Shown one piece after another: positions 16,094-26,854 of a stretch of 56,753 nucleotides of DNA. The stretch lies in NCBI GenBank assembly GCA_024688885.1, contig JAILDV010000013.1:1-56753 (forward strand), in the 5' to 3' direction. Positions within the stretch are counted from its first letter, which is position 1, and the number at the start of each line of letters is the position of its first letter. The stretch comes from Bacteroidaceae bacterium (GTDB taxonomy: Bacteria > Bacteroidota > Bacteroidia > Bacteroidales > Bacteroidaceae). Below the pieces are notes generated by a model. That model was not told where the DNA came from. It worked only from the letters and a program-made list of their open reading frames with translations, and searched no databases. Made by a program: the position numbers and the translations under genes.

Positions 16094-16133
16094 AAGAGAT
16101 GCTCCTCAACTGGTGAGTCAAGGGGCATCTCTT
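16094..16133 (+). terminator. Terminator hairpin after the DUF819-type gene
   Basis: AAGAGATGCTCC (16094-16105) pairs with GGGGCATCTCTT (16122-16133), 12 bp including one G-T pair, 5 nt after the stop codon. The downstream T-tract is weak (AGCATTTAAG). Confidence 0.6.
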
Positions 16134-16167
16134 AGCATTTAAGTATTATAATATATGTGACACTCTC

Positions 16168-17124
<957 letters not shown>

Positions 17125-17132
17125 TTAAATGT

Positions 17133-18155
17133 TTATTCCTTTGGTGCGCTGTTCTTGAACTTGTTCAACTCGTCAGCAACAACGTCGAAATCATCGGTGA
17201 GGGTGAGTTGCAGGTTCTTGTATTTGCCCATCTCGACAAGTTGCTCAAGGAATGGATAAACAGGCATTTCCTTTGTCCAGAAGTCGGTGCCGAGGAATAT
17301 CATAGGACTTGCGAATCCGAAAGACTCGTAGTGGTTCTGCACAGCATCTTGGAAGATTTCCTGCATTGTGCCTGCACTGCCTGGAGTGTAGATGATACCA
17401 CCGAATGCTACGGTGAGGATAAGGTCTTCGCGAATGCTGTTCTCAAAGAACTTGGCGATGTGGGTGGCGAAAGGTGCTGATGGCTCATGGCCGTAGAGGT
17501 ATGTAGGAATGCCGAGGCTGACATAGTCTCCTTGGCGAGGATATTTCTTCATCACCTCAAAGGAGGATGCGAGCCAACCTTCGTCCTTGAAAGAAGGGGC
17601 TTTAGTGAGCATCTCAACAGCGTCATCTACATCAGCTTCGGTTCTGCCAGCCAACCATGCACCGAGGTGAGTTGCTTCCATTGCGCCAGGACCGCCACCG
17701 CTAAGCATGATAAAGCCTTCTTCTGTGAGTCGCTTGCTGAGGAGCACCACTTTCTTATACATAGGGTCGGTGCGCAGGAGTGCGTGACCACCCATGATGC
17801 CGATGCAGAGGCGTGAATTGTGTTCTTTGAAGAACTCGTCGAGTGCCACGTGGATGCAGTGGTCGTGGAGGGTTCGTGCGAGTGATTCTTCCACATCCTT
17901 TGCTTGTTTACCTGTCTCGATGTAGTGCTGATAGACTTTGGTGTCATAGCATGAATCGAAAGTCTCAGGTTTTGCAGGGTCATATCCTGCATAGAGGTCT
18001 TCTGCACTGTAGAGCGCTGTACGATTGACATCGTAGGGAACAGTCTTAATGTACTCCATCGCTTCTTCACTGAAGAGTTGATTGGGATTGGTGGTTTTGT
18101 TGCAGGATGTAGCTGCAAGGAGCAGTGTGAGTGCTCCCAAAAGCATTTTTTTCAT
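17133..18155 (-). CDS. Lipoprotein with LOG-family (Rossmann nucleotide-hydrolase-like) domain
   Basis: The 340-residue protein begins with a lipoprotein signal (MKKMLLGALTLLLAATSC, Cys at residue 18). The following domain shows LOG motifs: RLCIGIMGGHALLRTDP, SGGGPGAMEATHLGAWL, and PGSAGTMQEIF in place of the usual PGGxGTxxE. LOG proteins elsewhere are cytosolic phosphoribohydrolases releasing a base from a nucleoside monophosphate. Here the signal would place the domain outside the cytoplasm, so the usual substrate is doubtful. A longer frame starts at 18206 and overlaps the tamB stop as ATGA, so translational coupling with a 17-residue extension is possible. I prefer the inner ATG because it gives a standard lipoprotein signal. 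Confidence 0.75.
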   Translation of the reverse strand: MKKMLLGALTLLLAATSCNKTTNPNQLFSEEAMEYIKTVPYDVNRTALYSAEDLYAGYDPAKPETFDSCYDTKVYQHYIETGKQAKDVEESLARTLHDHCIHVALDEFFKEHNSRLCIGIMGGHALLRTDPMYKKVVLLSKRLTEEGFIMLSGGGPGAMEATHLGAWLAGRTEADVDDAVEMLTKAPSFKDEGWLASSFEVMKKYPRQGDYVSLGIPTYLYGHEPSAPFATHIAKFFENSIREDLILTVAFGGIIYTPGSAGTMQEIFQDAVQNHYESFGFASPMIFLGTDFWTKEMPVYPFLEQLVEMGKYKNLQLTLTDDFDVVADELNKFKNSAPKE

Positions 18156-18202
18156 GTTGTTTGATTTTAGATTGTTAGTAACTGATTTTATATGTTTACT
18201 TG

Positions 18203-21200
18203 TCATTTTTTTATTTCCTCAGTTTTCTTTTTTTCATTTTTCCTCATGCGTCGTCGAATGCTTTCGAAATCGTGGCGCCATGAGAGCCCAATGCCTTGGG
18301 TGTTGAGGGTGGCTTTGGTGAAATAGCGGTCGTTGGTTTGGTTGTAGGCTTTCACGTAGAGATTGCCTTTCTTGTCCATTCTCCATTTCACTTCAAAATC
18401 ACCTATGAAGCTGGAACGATTGGTCATGGCGTTGTCACGATAGCCAAAGGCACCATTGATGAGCAAGCGTTCGTCAAGCAGACGTCCTTCGAGGATACCT
18501 TCCACGTCGAGGTCGTTCCATCCTTTCTCACCGGTGGTGAGTGAGGAACCAAAGTTCCAGTTACTGTCGCGACCTATCATGTTGCTGAGCATCTGGTTGA
18601 TTTGTCCGCTGAGAGTGGAGGAGAGTAGGGAGTTCATCGCTTGACCAGAGTTGTTGTTTCCGTTGGCACGGGCATATTCGTTCGGATAGAAGCGCCCCAA
18701 ACCGAGCAGATAAATCATCTGTGTGTTCATTTCCTCTTCGGAATTGATCATGGAACGCACGAGTTGGCGTGTCTCTTCGTTCACGTTCGGCAAATCCATG
18801 TTGAACTTGAAGTCCATGTTGCCGAGTTTTCCAGTGATGTCGAGGATGCAGATGACCTTCACCTTGTTGTTTTGCGAGAAGGCAGTGGTGGAGGTGAGGT
18901 CGCTGAGAGGCACGGAGTTGATGGTGTGGTGGCAGAGGAGGTGGATGTTGGCATCGAATGGATTGCCGTTAAACTCTACCAGAGAGCCTGGTTGGAGAGC
19001 CAAGTCGCGGAAGATGATGTCTTGCAGATAGAGACGATAGGAACCCGAGGAGATGTTGTAGTTGCCAAACATCTGGAAGGAGCCTTTGTTGTACCAATTC
19101 GCTTTGAGATGGGCATTTCCGAAGGTGCGCATATAACCATCCTCTATGTTGTCCATACGCAGTTTCACTTCACAGGCAGGAGTGAGGTTGATGTCGAAAT
19201 TGATAAAGATGTCGCTATTGTAGTTTCGTTTTGCTTCCTTGACGATGGCGAGCGAGTCTTTTATTTCGCTGCTGATGTGTGGACGAAGTGCCTCAGGGTT
19301 AAGCGTCATTACGGAATCGCGGTCACGGAACTCGATGAATGAGTTTCCAGTGATGGCATCGGGTGTGGCAGCATCATAGGCGAAAACTGAACCGCGGGTT
19401 GGTGTGACGTTGGCGTTTACATAGAGTGGGTGTCCATCACTGCCATCGATGGTTAGGTCGCCGTCAGCGAAGACGGTGGCGAGGAACTTGTCGCTATTGA
19501 ACTCCTTCTCGTCGTATGCAAGCAGTTCATGGAGTTCTGTCTGGAAGTGGTATGCGAAGTTCTTCATATTGCGATGGGTGACCTGCCCGTTGAGGACTGA
19601 ACGGTGTCCGAAACGATCGTATATGCTGATGTTTGGAAAATCGAACAAGTAGGGGCGTATGTGGATGGTGTCACCTTCGATGTGGTAAGGCACATTCGTG
19701 GCACGAAGTCGCAAGTTCATCGTAGGACTTGCATCTGCAATGATGTTGACATTGTTGAATGGACCGATGATGCTGACGGGACCTGTCACATATCCAGACA
19801 CCTCTTTGAACACACCTCCTAAGAAGCCGTGGATGAAGGAAGCGTTGGTGTTGTGTGTGTTGACATCGAGCCTCATGTCGTTTTTGGCTGGTGAAAGCCA
19901 ACCATTGACGGTTGTGACTCCCGTGACGTTACGTGTTCGTCCCGTCAGTCCTTCGGGCACTTGGTAGAGGTCGACCATTCGTCCGTCTATCACGATACCT
20001 TCCACCTCTTTGTCCCAATGGGCACTGATGTTTGCGTCGCCTAATGGTCCTTCCTGAATGGAGAGGTTTTCGACATGTAAATTCGCTCTTACATCGGGAA
20101 CACCTCCTCCCATCACATTGTTCACTACTGTGCGACCTGATGCTTTGCCGGCAAAGCGTACCACATTCCAATTGACCAGTGACATGATGTACTGGATTTC
20201 GAGGTTGTTCAGTGTTGCCACCAGTGAGTCGGTGGGCAGGTCGGATGCTTTGCCGTCAATGGCGAGGAAACTGTTGGTGTTGTTGTTGGAAAAGCGAACG
20301 TTGTGGCATTCGATGTTCTTTTTGTAGAAGGAGATGTTAGCCGGTGAAACAGTCCATGCTGTATCGTTGATGACTGCCGTGGATTTCCTTAAAGCAATGT
20401 TTGTCTTCATGGTGCCCAGCGAGTCGCTCAGTTGGATGATGGGCAGGAGTTGGAGCATGATGTCATTGCTTCCTGTGGTGTTCACGTAAAGGTCACTGAT
20501 GATGCGATTGTCGTGTATGTCTGCCATCACATCGAACTTGGTTGATGTGGATGGAATCTCGTCATCGTCACTTTCCTTGAAAGTAGAGGCGATGGCATGC
20601 ACGTTCATGTTATCATATGAGGAATTACATGCCACGGCTATATCGGTGTAGGGCTTTTCGTTGTAGATGAAGTTGGGTACATCTAACTGGAATGACATCT
20701 TGTCTTCAGAGGCATCCAGATTGCCGAAGATGCGGATAGGGGTGCCAAGACTGTAATCGGCATCGATGAAATGGTGTAGGATAGGAGCATCTGTTACTGT
20801 CAAATCATAAGTGAAATGGGCGGTGAAAGAGATGTGATTCTCCATCTGTGGTTTGAAGATGATGGGAAGATGGCGGGACATCTGGTGGATGAAGTTTTGG
20901 GCAATGTCCATCAGCGAGGTTTCTCCCTGAATGTTGCCTGACACTACATCGCTTTGCACCACATATTTGCTTTCTCCGTTTTCCAATTGCTCTGCTTCGA
21001 GCATGATGCCGTCAAGATGGAATTGGTCTGTGAGTGTGATGAGGTTGATGTCTTCCAATTGGGCACTGCCATACAGATGTTTGAGGTCTGTACCTTGCAT
21101 GTGAACAGCACCATTCAGTGATATGCTTTCTCCAATGTATTCATTTGTGATATTCAGATTATTAGGTCTGAAAAGCTCAAGTATTACATTTAGGTCTATA

Positions 21201-22723
21201 TTTTTTCTTGGGCTATCTGTGTATGCAAAATCTACATTGGCTTTCACATTCTCATCGTTGATGTTTGCAGTGCCGGAAATATGTGTGGCAGTGCTTTGTG
21301 CATCCAAGTTGATGTTTTGGTAGTTGTAGCCGTTATAGTGGATATTGTGAATGGTGCCAGATGCTTTGCCGACAGGGAATGGATGTGTGTTGTCCAGATT
21401 CATGGCAAGGTCGAGATTGAATGCAGCAGTGCCAAACCGTTCATCCTCTTGCAGTTTGCCGATGTTGATGCTATCGCCACTGATGGTACCTGTCAAAAAG
21501 TGCTGCTGGTCATAAATGATATCATAGGAGGCTTGTCCAATGCCTGTCGAGAGATTGCCCTGTGAGATTAAATCTCCGTTAGCAGTGTAATTCACATTTC
21601 CTTCATAGGTGACTTCTTGCAAAGTATTGAATAGGCTTTCTTTGTGATGGTCAGGTGCAAAAGCGTCTGCTAACGCCAGCATTTCGTCACTGGTGATGCG
21701 CAGCGTGCTGATGTCTGCATGGATGTTGCGTTGTTGTTTGTCAAGTGGATGAGTGATGCGAGCCATGGCATGCAGTACCAGGTCTTCATGCTCGGAGCTG
21801 ATGTTGCACTCTTCCACAAGTATCTCTTTTTCATCACCTGCAGCTGTGATGCTGAAATTCAGTGTTTGGTTCAAAGGGGATAGTTTCCCATAGAGTGGGG
21901 CAAGGTCAGAGGGTGTCAAGTGTCCCTTGAGAGCTGTAGTGCGGAAATGAAAAGAACGGTTCGTTTCCCATTCTCCGTAGGTTACTTGGAGCGAATCTAA
22001 TGCAAACTGTGAATGGGGCATGGACACACTCAGGTCGGATAGTGTGGCGTATTGTTTATTGCCTGCAAGTTTCAGGTTTGTGTCATGAATGGTCAGACCA
22101 GAATTGCGCTCTTGTCCTTGCAGACGACGCACATTCACGTTCAACGAGTCGTCCGTTAGGCATCGCAACACCACGTTCATTCCGAAGTCGTGCAGGTTGA
22201 GGTGATTGGGGTCAAGTGTCCCTTTTGGCAAATCTGCAGACTTCACGTCGTAAGTCACATCTGTGTGACGCATAATGAGTGAACCGATGTGCAAGTCTAA
22301 TGGGGTGGGCTCTTTCTCCTCATCTTTCTTAAAAGCATCGATGATGAACTGGAAATTGGGAGAGCTGTCAGGTGTTTCTTTGTAGAGCGTTGCTTTTGCA
22401 CCGAACAGTTGTGCTGTGCTGATGTCTATCCGATTGGATAGTAGTGCCAATAAATCAATGCTGGCAGAAGCACGTGCAATGCTTGCCATCTTTTTTCCGT
22501 TCGGTTCATAAAGGGTCAGGTCATTCAGAACAATGCGATTGAGAAAACCAAGGTTGGCACTTCCGATTTCCACCTTAGCTCCCAGTTGTTCTGTAAGCAA
22601 ATTGGCAGTCCAGTTTGCCAAGGCATGCTGCATGAAGGGCAAACTGAACAATAGGACAACGGCTGCATAGATGGCAACAATTGTTCCTACAACATTCACT
22701 AATATTTTCTCAAGCCTTTTCAA
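18203..22723 (-). CDS. tamB: Translocation and assembly module protein TamB (DUF490 / AsmA-like)
   Basis: This is a 1506-residue envelope-spanning protein with one N-terminal membrane anchor (residues ~9-30). It has long beta-rich repeats such as [16 protein letters not shown] and [20 protein letters not shown]-like segments. The DUF490/TamB C-terminal domain covers ~1050-1480 and includes [16 protein letters not shown] and [16 protein letters not shown]-like motifs. The family forms hydrophobic-grooved tubes that move phospholipids or help outer-membrane protein assembly (family knowledge). The start codon lies inside ribH (14-nt overlap), and the stop overlaps the potential long start of the LOG lipoprotein gene. 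The C-terminal tail is charged ([17 protein letters not shown]). Confidence 0.9.
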   Translation of the reverse strand: MKRLEKILVNVVGTIVAIYAAVVLLFSLPFMQHALANWTANLLTEQLGAKVEIGSANLGFLNRIVLNDLTLYEPNGKKMASIARASASIDLLALLSNRIDISTAQLFGAKATLYKETPDSSPNFQFIIDAFKKDEEKEPTPLDLHIGSLIMRHTDVTYDVKSADLPKGTLDPNHLNLHDFGMNVVLRCLTDDSLNVNVRRLQGQERNSGLTIHDTNLKLAGNKQYATLSDLSVSMPHSQFALDSLQVTYGEWETNRSFHFRTTALKGHLTPSDLAPLYGKLSPLNQTLNFSITAAGDEKEILVEECNISSEHEDLVLHAMARITHPLDKQQRNIHADISTLRITSDEMLALADAFAPDHHKESLFNTLQEVTYEGNVNYTANGDLISQGNLSTGIGQASYDIIYDQQHFLTGTISGDSINIGKLQEDERFGTAAFNLDLAMNLDNTHPFPVGKASGTIHNIHYNGYNYQNINLDAQSTATHISGTANINDENVKANVDFAYTDSPRKNIDLNVILELFRPNNLNITNEYIGESISLNGAVHMQGTDLKHLYGSAQLEDINLITLTDQFHLDGIMLEAEQLENGESKYVVQSDVVSGNIQGETSLMDIAQNFIHQMSRHLPIIFKPQMENHISFTAHFTYDLTVTDAPILHHFIDADYSLGTPIRIFGNLDASEDKMSFQLDVPNFIYNEKPYTDIAVACNSSYDNMNVHAIASTFKESDDDEIPSTSTKFDVMADIHDNRIISDLYVNTTGSNDIMLQLLPIIQLSDSLGTMKTNIALRKSTAVINDTAWTVSPANISFYKKNIECHNVRFSNNNTNSFLAIDGKASDLPTDSLVATLNNLEIQYIMSLVNWNVVRFAGKASGRTVVNNVMGGGVPDVRANLHVENLSIQEGPLGDANISAHWDKEVEGIVIDGRMVDLYQVPEGLTGRTRNVTGVTTVNGWLSPAKNDMRLDVNTHNTNASFIHGFLGGVFKEVSGYVTGPVSIIGPFNNVNIIADASPTMNLRLRATNVPYHIEGDTIHIRPYLFDFPNISIYDRFGHRSVLNGQVTHRNMKNFAYHFQTELHELLAYDEKEFNSDKFLATVFADGDLTIDGSDGHPLYVNANVTPTRGSVFAYDAATPDAITGNSFIEFRDRDSVMTLNPEALRPHISSEIKDSLAIVKEAKRNYNSDIFINFDINLTPACEVKLRMDNIEDGYMRTFGNAHLKANWYNKGSFQMFGNYNISSGSYRLYLQDIIFRDLALQPGSLVEFNGNPFDANIHLLCHHTINSVPLSDLTSTTAFSQNNKVKVICILDITGKLGNMDFKFNMDLPNVNEETRQLVRSMINSEEEMNTQMIYLLGLGRFYPNEYARANGNNNSGQAMNSLLSSTLSGQINQMLSNMIGRDSNWNFGSSLTTGEKGWNDLDVEGILEGRLLDERLLINGAFGYRDNAMTNRSSFIGDFEVKWRMDKKGNLYVKAYNQTNDRYFTKATLNTQGIGLSWRHDFESIRRRMRKNEKKKTEEIKK

Positions 22724-23204
22724 CCTTTCTCTTGAAATCCACCATCTTGATGGCAGTCACAGCGCATTCATCGCCCTTGTTGCCCAAATTGCCACCTGCA
22801 CGTTCTTCTGCCTGCTGCATGTCGAGAGTGGTGATGAGTCCGTAGATGACAGGTACGTCCTGCACCGCATTCAGACGGGCCAACCCGTAGGTCACACCTT
22901 GACAGATGTAGCGGTCGTGAGGGGTCTCACCACGAATGACACATCCGATGGCAATGACGGCATCCACGCCTGTTTTCACCATCTGTGCTGCACCATAGAC
23001 CAGTTCGAAACTTCCTGGTACAGTCATGACTGTGATGTCCTCTGGAAACACACCGTTCTTCATCAGTGTCTGTTTGGCTCCTTCCAGCAATGATGCAGTG
23101 ATGTTCTCATTCCATTCTGATACCACGATGCCCATTTTCATTCCTGTAGCATTAGGAACAGAATTGATGTCATATTCGGAGAGGTTGTGATTCTTTGTAG
23201 CCAT
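22710..23204 (-). CDS. ribH: 6,7-dimethyl-8-ribityllumazine synthase
   Basis: RibH condenses 5-amino-6-ribitylaminouracil with 3,4-dihydroxybutanone phosphate, the penultimate step of riboflavin synthesis. The 164 residues show the substrate-binding motifs [45 protein letters not shown] (with the catalytic His) and [17 protein letters not shown]. This length is normal for an icosahedral lumazine synthase. Its last codons overlap the tamB start. It lies downstream of the TPR gene, separated by 131 nt containing a 24-bp inverted repeat. No FMN riboswitch-like structure was recognised upstream. Confidence 0.96.
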   Translation of the reverse strand: MATKNHNLSEYDINSVPNATGMKMGIVVSEWNENITASLLEGAKQTLMKNGVFPEDITVMTVPGSFELVYGAAQMVKTGVDAVIAIGCVIRGETPHDRYICQGVTYGLARLNAVQDVPVIYGLITTLDMQQAEERAGGNLGNKGDECAVTAIKMVDFKRKVEKA

Positions 23205-23223
23205 ATTAATAAATAACTTAAAA

Positions 23224-23309
23224 AGTGAAAAACTAAAAACTAAAAGTGAAGATTACGAGGCTTACAGAAGGCTGTGGTAACTTTGACTTTTAGTTTTTAG
23301 TTTTTCACT
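23224..23309. repeat. Perfect 24-bp inverted repeat between the TPR gene and ribH
   Basis: Positions 23224-23247 (AGTGAAAAACTAAAAACTAA then AAGT) are the exact reverse complement of 23286-23309, separated by 38 nt. The arms are built from the AGTGAAAAACTAAAA units common in this genome's intergenic repeats. It could act as a bidirectional transcription terminator or mRNA hairpin. Confidence 0.85.
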
Positions 23310-23335
23310 ATTTGTTGTTCTTGTTTCTCTTGAAT

Positions 23336-24016
23336 TTATTTTGTTGCTCTTTCGATATACATGTCAATCTCCTGAGAGAGAGGACTACGGAAGTACTGCT
23401 TTTTGATTTTGTTGTAGAGTTCCACAGCCTTGTCGTTCTGTCCGAGTGACTCATACACCTCACCTGCTTGAAGGAGGAACACTGGACTTACGGCATCGTT
23501 GTCTGCTTCCTCAGCTGCTTCGATGAGCGTCTTGATGCCCTTCTCGTTGTCACCTTTCTTCACGTAGAGGTTGCCGAGAGCTGCGATGGCTGCAGGAGAA
23601 ACCATATCGTCATCCTGTGCAGAGAAGTCCTCCAGCATCTTGATGGCTTCATCCACCTTGTCAGTCTTTGCATAAGCCAGACCTGCGTAGAGCTTTGCCA
23701 AGTTGGCAGTTTCTGTACCACTGAATTCGTCAATGATTTTCAGGAAACCCTTCACGTTGCCTTCACCCTTCAGCGCTTGGTCATACTGCTGCTGGGCAAA
23801 AGCAGTCTGTGCTCCGACAATAGCCTTTTGTGCCTCCAGTTCCTTACCTGCCATATAGTGCTTGTAGGCATAAATGCCAGCTACAATCACGATGACAGCA
23901 CCGAGCACAATAGCAATCTTCTTCCAATTTTTCTCGATGAAAGCCTCACCTTTGCTCAATTGTACGTCAAGTGCGATTGGCTCATCAGTCGTTTGTTGTT
24001 GTTTGTTCTTTGCCAT
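23336..24016 (-). CDS. Membrane-anchored tetratricopeptide repeat protein
   Basis: The 226-residue protein has a charged cytoplasmic N-terminus, one membrane helix (~33-51, IAIVLGAVIVIVAGIYAYKHY) and a soluble helical part with TPR-like repeats. These repeats include TANLAKLYAGLAYAKTDKVDEAIKML, AAIAALGNLYVKKGDNEKGIKTL and FLLQAGEVYESLGQNDKAVELYNKI (landmarks). It is similar in layout to the YfgM-type envelope chaperone-associated proteins, but the exact role in Bacteroidales is unknown. A promoter lies 42 nt upstream. It precedes ribH and tamB on the same strand. Confidence 0.8.
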   Translation of the reverse strand: MAKNKQQQTTDEPIALDVQLSKGEAFIEKNWKKIAIVLGAVIVIVAGIYAYKHYMAGKELEAQKAIVGAQTAFAQQQYDQALKGEGNVKGFLKIIDEFSGTETANLAKLYAGLAYAKTDKVDEAIKMLEDFSAQDDDMVSPAAIAALGNLYVKKGDNEKGIKTLIEAAEEADNDAVSPVFLLQAGEVYESLGQNDKAVELYNKIKKQYFRSPLSQEIDMYIERATK

Positions 24017-24057
24017 AATATTCTTTGTTTTTAATATTGAGTCGCTTAAAAATCATG

Positions 24058-24089
24058 CAAAAGTACGACAAATTATCCAACCCACCAAA
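24058..24089 (-). promoter_or_regulatory. Promoter of the TPR gene
   Basis: On the minus strand TTTG (24089-24086) and TACTTTTG (24065-24058) are separated by 20 nt. Confidence 0.65.
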
Positions 24090-24150
24090 CTTTCCTTTGA
24101 AAAAGTTGCAAACAGACTTCTATTATTCCACGAATGAAATAGGTCCATAC

Positions 24151-24306
24151 TTATTTTTGAGTATCATGGCAATGACACTCGCCGTCGTGCATCGGGCATG
24201 AACCGCAGTTACAACCGCGTTTCTTGCCTGTGGCTTGCTGATATATGTGGTAGATAAGAACGGCTGCCACAATAACGAGGATGATATATACTATGATTTC
24301 TTGCAT
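24151..24306 (-). CDS. FeoB-associated Cys-rich membrane protein
   Basis: This 51-residue gene starts MQEIIVYIILVIVAAVLIYH, a single membrane helix. It ends with a Cys/His-rich cytosolic tail (KKRGCNCGSCPMHDGECHCH), the pattern of the small FeoB-associated Cys-rich proteins (FeoC-like partners). The start lies 4 nt downstream of the feoAB stop codon, so it is very likely cotranslated with it. The five Cys and three His could bind iron or another metal and assist ferrous iron transfer; that is inference. Confidence 0.85.
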   Translation of the reverse strand: MQEIIVYIILVIVAAVLIYHIYQQATGKKRGCNCGSCPMHDGECHCHDTQK

Positions 24307-24310
24307 CTTG

Positions 24311-26632
24311 TTAACTCATGATAAGGTTTCCTATTTGATAGACAATGGTGGAAATAATCCAAGCCGAGAGGGTTGTGTAGAGAGCTGTGAAACAAGCCCA
24401 TTTCCATTTGCCTGACTCATGCTTGATGCCTATGCAGGTCGGAATGCACGGGAAATAGAGAAGTACAAAAATCATGAAGCAGAAGGCAGAGAGAGTGGTC
24501 ATTCCGCTGGTGGTGATATCGCCATGATAGAGCACAGCCATAGTGCTGGCTACAATTTCCTTGGCACCGATACCGGCAATGAGTGCCACACCTTCCTTCC
24601 ATTGCAATCCGCAAGATTTGATGACTGGCTCAACGAACTTGCCAATCTGACCAATATAGCTAGCTTCCATCTGCATGTCCTCGCTCAATTCCTCGTGGTG
24701 AGGGAAATAGCTGAGTGCCCACACCGCAATGCTTGCCACCAAGATGGTTGTGCCCATCTTCTTCAGATACTGTTTGCCCTTTTCCCAAGTGTGGCGACTC
24801 ACGCTCTTCATCGAGGGCATGCGGTAGGGGGGCAGTTCCATGACGAATGGGCTGCTCTCACCCTTGATGACAAAACGGCTGAACACCTTCGCCATGAAAA
24901 CGCTGAACACGATGCCAATCAAGTACATGCAGAAGAGGATGAGTGCCGCATTGTGTGGGAAGAAAGCGGATATGATGATGATATACACGGGCAGACGTGC
25001 CGAACACGAAATGAGCGGGATGATGAGCATGGTGACCAGTCGCGACTTGCGGTCTTCGATGGTGCGTGTCGCCATGATGGCTGGAATGTTACATCCAAAG
25101 CCCATAATCATGGGGATGAACGATTTGCCGTGCAGTCCCATGCGGTGCATGATTTTATCCATGATGAAAGCCGCACGCGCCATATACCCGCTGTCTTCCA
25201 TCCATGAGATGAACGCATAGAGAATCATGATGTTGGGCAGAAACACGATGACTCCGCCCACACCGCTGATGATGCCATCGATGATGAGGTCTTTCAGAGC
25301 CCCGTCTGCCATCCATTCACCAACCCTCTCGCCGAGCCATCCCACGGCAGCGTCAATCCAGTCCATCGGGTACTGACCGATATTGAACGTGCAGAAGAAC
25401 ATGAAATACATCAGAGTCAAGAAAATAGGGTAGCCCCAAATCTGATGGGTGACAACGGCATCAATGCGCTTGGTCATCAGTCGTTTGTATCGCTGCACCT
25501 TCTTGAACGTCTCCTTCAATGCCCCCTGCACGAAACCGTACTTCGCATCGGTGATGGCAGACTCGCTGTCTTCCTGTATCTCGTCCTCAATCTCCTTTTG
25601 GCACACATCCCTTTCGTTGAGGATTTCTTGGGCATTATCCAACTTCCTCACAATGCCCTCCACCTGTCGGTCATTCTCCAACAGCTTGATGGAGAGGAAA
25701 CGGGCGGAATAGTTGTGATGAGGCTCAGGATTCTTGCGGATGAAAGCCTCAATGCGTTCAATCTTCTCCTCCAGCAACACGCCATGATTCACATGTATGT
25801 GTCGGGCAGTCTTCTGCTTGCCCTCAGCCATCTCTATCATCTGATGAAACAGCTCATGCACACCCTCTCCCGTCTTTCCCACTGTCGGCACAATAGGCGC
25901 ACCGAGCAGTGTCCCCAGCTGCTCTATGTCAAGCACATTGCCGCTCTCACGCAGTTCGTCATACATGTTGAGCGCAATAATCATCGGCACATCCATGTCG
26001 ATGAGTTGAGTGGTCAGGTATAGGTTTCGCTCCAGATTGCTCGCATCAATCACGTTGACGATGATGTCAGGATGCCGCTCGATGATGTACTTGCGCACAT
26101 AGAGCTCCTCTGGCGTGTAGGCAGACAGCGAATAAGTGCCGGGCAAATCGACCAGATTGAAATGATAGCCCTCGAAGTCAAAATGACCGACCTTGGCATC
26201 CACCGTCACACCCGAATAGTTGCCCACCCGTTCATGTGCTCCGCTGGCAATGTTGAAGAGTGAAGTCTTGCCGCTGTTCGGATTCCCTACAAACACCACA
26301 TTCAGTTCGTGCTCCTTCACCCTTGCCAACCGATGCATCACATCCTCATGCTCCTCGGCAGGAATGCCCCTCTGGTTCGGGTGCAGTGACTCCCACTCCT
26401 TCGCCTCCTCCTCGCTCACCACTTCCACCAGTTCCGCTTCGGCACGACGCAGGCTGACCTCATAGTCCATCACCTTATATTTCACGGGGTCGTGCAAGGG
26501 GGCATTCAGCAGCACCTCCACGCTCTTCCCTTTGATGAAACCCATTTCCACGATGCGTTTACGGAAACCGCCATGTCCCATCACACGCACAATGACAGCC
26601 GTCTGTCCTGTTCTCAACTCTGACAATCTCAT
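24311..26632 (-). CDS. feoAB: Ferrous iron transporter, FeoA-FeoB fusion
   Basis: This 773-residue inner-membrane Fe2+ transporter begins with a FeoA domain (1-73, MRLSELRTGQTAVIVRVMGH, SH3-like). The FeoB G-protein domain follows: G1 GNPNSGKT (116-123), G3 DLPGTYSLS, G4 as NMYD in place of NKxD. Next come the membrane domain with two Gate motifs (SYMARAAFIMDKIMHRMGLHGKSF, landmark) and MGFGCNIPAIMATRTI. The FeoA-FeoB fusion is common in Bacteroidetes. The frame extends 26 residues further upstream, but that stretch runs through the promoter -7 box at 26687-26694, so the ATG at 26632 is preferred. The small Cys-rich partner follows, and the gene is divergent from a hemerythrin-LuxR regulator. 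Confidence 0.95.
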   Translation of the reverse strand: MRLSELRTGQTAVIVRVMGHGGFRKRIVEMGFIKGKSVEVLLNAPLHDPVKYKVMDYEVSLRRAEAELVEVVSEEEAKEWESLHPNQRGIPAEEHEDVMHRLARVKEHELNVVFVGNPNSGKTSLFNIASGAHERVGNYSGVTVDAKVGHFDFEGYHFNLVDLPGTYSLSAYTPEELYVRKYIIERHPDIIVNVIDASNLERNLYLTTQLIDMDVPMIIALNMYDELRESGNVLDIEQLGTLLGAPIVPTVGKTGEGVHELFHQMIEMAEGKQKTARHIHVNHGVLLEEKIERIEAFIRKNPEPHHNYSARFLSIKLLENDRQVEGIVRKLDNAQEILNERDVCQKEIEDEIQEDSESAITDAKYGFVQGALKETFKKVQRYKRLMTKRIDAVVTHQIWGYPIFLTLMYFMFFCTFNIGQYPMDWIDAAVGWLGERVGEWMADGALKDLIIDGIISGVGGVIVFLPNIMILYAFISWMEDSGYMARAAFIMDKIMHRMGLHGKSFIPMIMGFGCNIPAIMATRTIEDRKSRLVTMLIIPLISCSARLPVYIIIISAFFPHNAALILFCMYLIGIVFSVFMAKVFSRFVIKGESSPFVMELPPYRMPSMKSVSRHTWEKGKQYLKKMGTTILVASIAVWALSYFPHHEELSEDMQMEASYIGQIGKFVEPVIKSCGLQWKEGVALIAGIGAKEIVASTMAVLYHGDITTSGMTTLSAFCFMIFVLLYFPCIPTCIGIKHESGKWKWACFTALYTTLSAWIISTIVYQIGNLIMS

Positions 26633-26686
26633 TGAAAATTCTGTTTTTTTCTGCAACCGTACACGAATACAATTGCAATTAGTCTG

Positions 26687-26717
26687 CAAAGTTACGACCT
26701 TTTCCGACATTAAACAA
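26687..26717 (-). promoter_or_regulatory. feoAB promoter
   Basis: On the minus strand TAACTTTG (26694-26687) lies 54 nt before the chosen ATG. A TTG at 26717-26715 is 20 nt upstream. The region to 26854 is shared with the divergent regulator. Confidence 0.7.
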
Positions 26718-26783
26718 TACTCAAAAGTTAGTAAATCATTATTTTTCTCACAAAAAGTGTCCCCACCATTCGTTTTTTTTCCT

Positions 26784-26791
26784 TACCTTTG
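26784..26791 (+). promoter_or_regulatory. Promoter -7 box of the hemerythrin-LuxR gene
   Basis: TACCTTTG matches TAnnTTTG, 63 nt before the ATG at 26855. No clear -33 TTTG is present, which fits a promoter needing an activator. Confidence 0.55.
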
Positions 26792-26854
26792 TCCGATAAT
26801 TAGAAAAGGTTTGTGTAATTCTGTATGGTACGTTCTCACACGTAAACTATCAGA

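Noticed and set aside
22724-23335. FMN riboswitch near ribH
   Set aside because: The 131-nt upstream region contains only the AT-rich inverted repeat and none of the conserved FMN aptamer segments.
26633-26710. 26-residue N-terminal extension of FeoAB
   Set aside because: It crosses the TAACTTTG box at 26687-26694; FeoA domains begin at MRLSEL.
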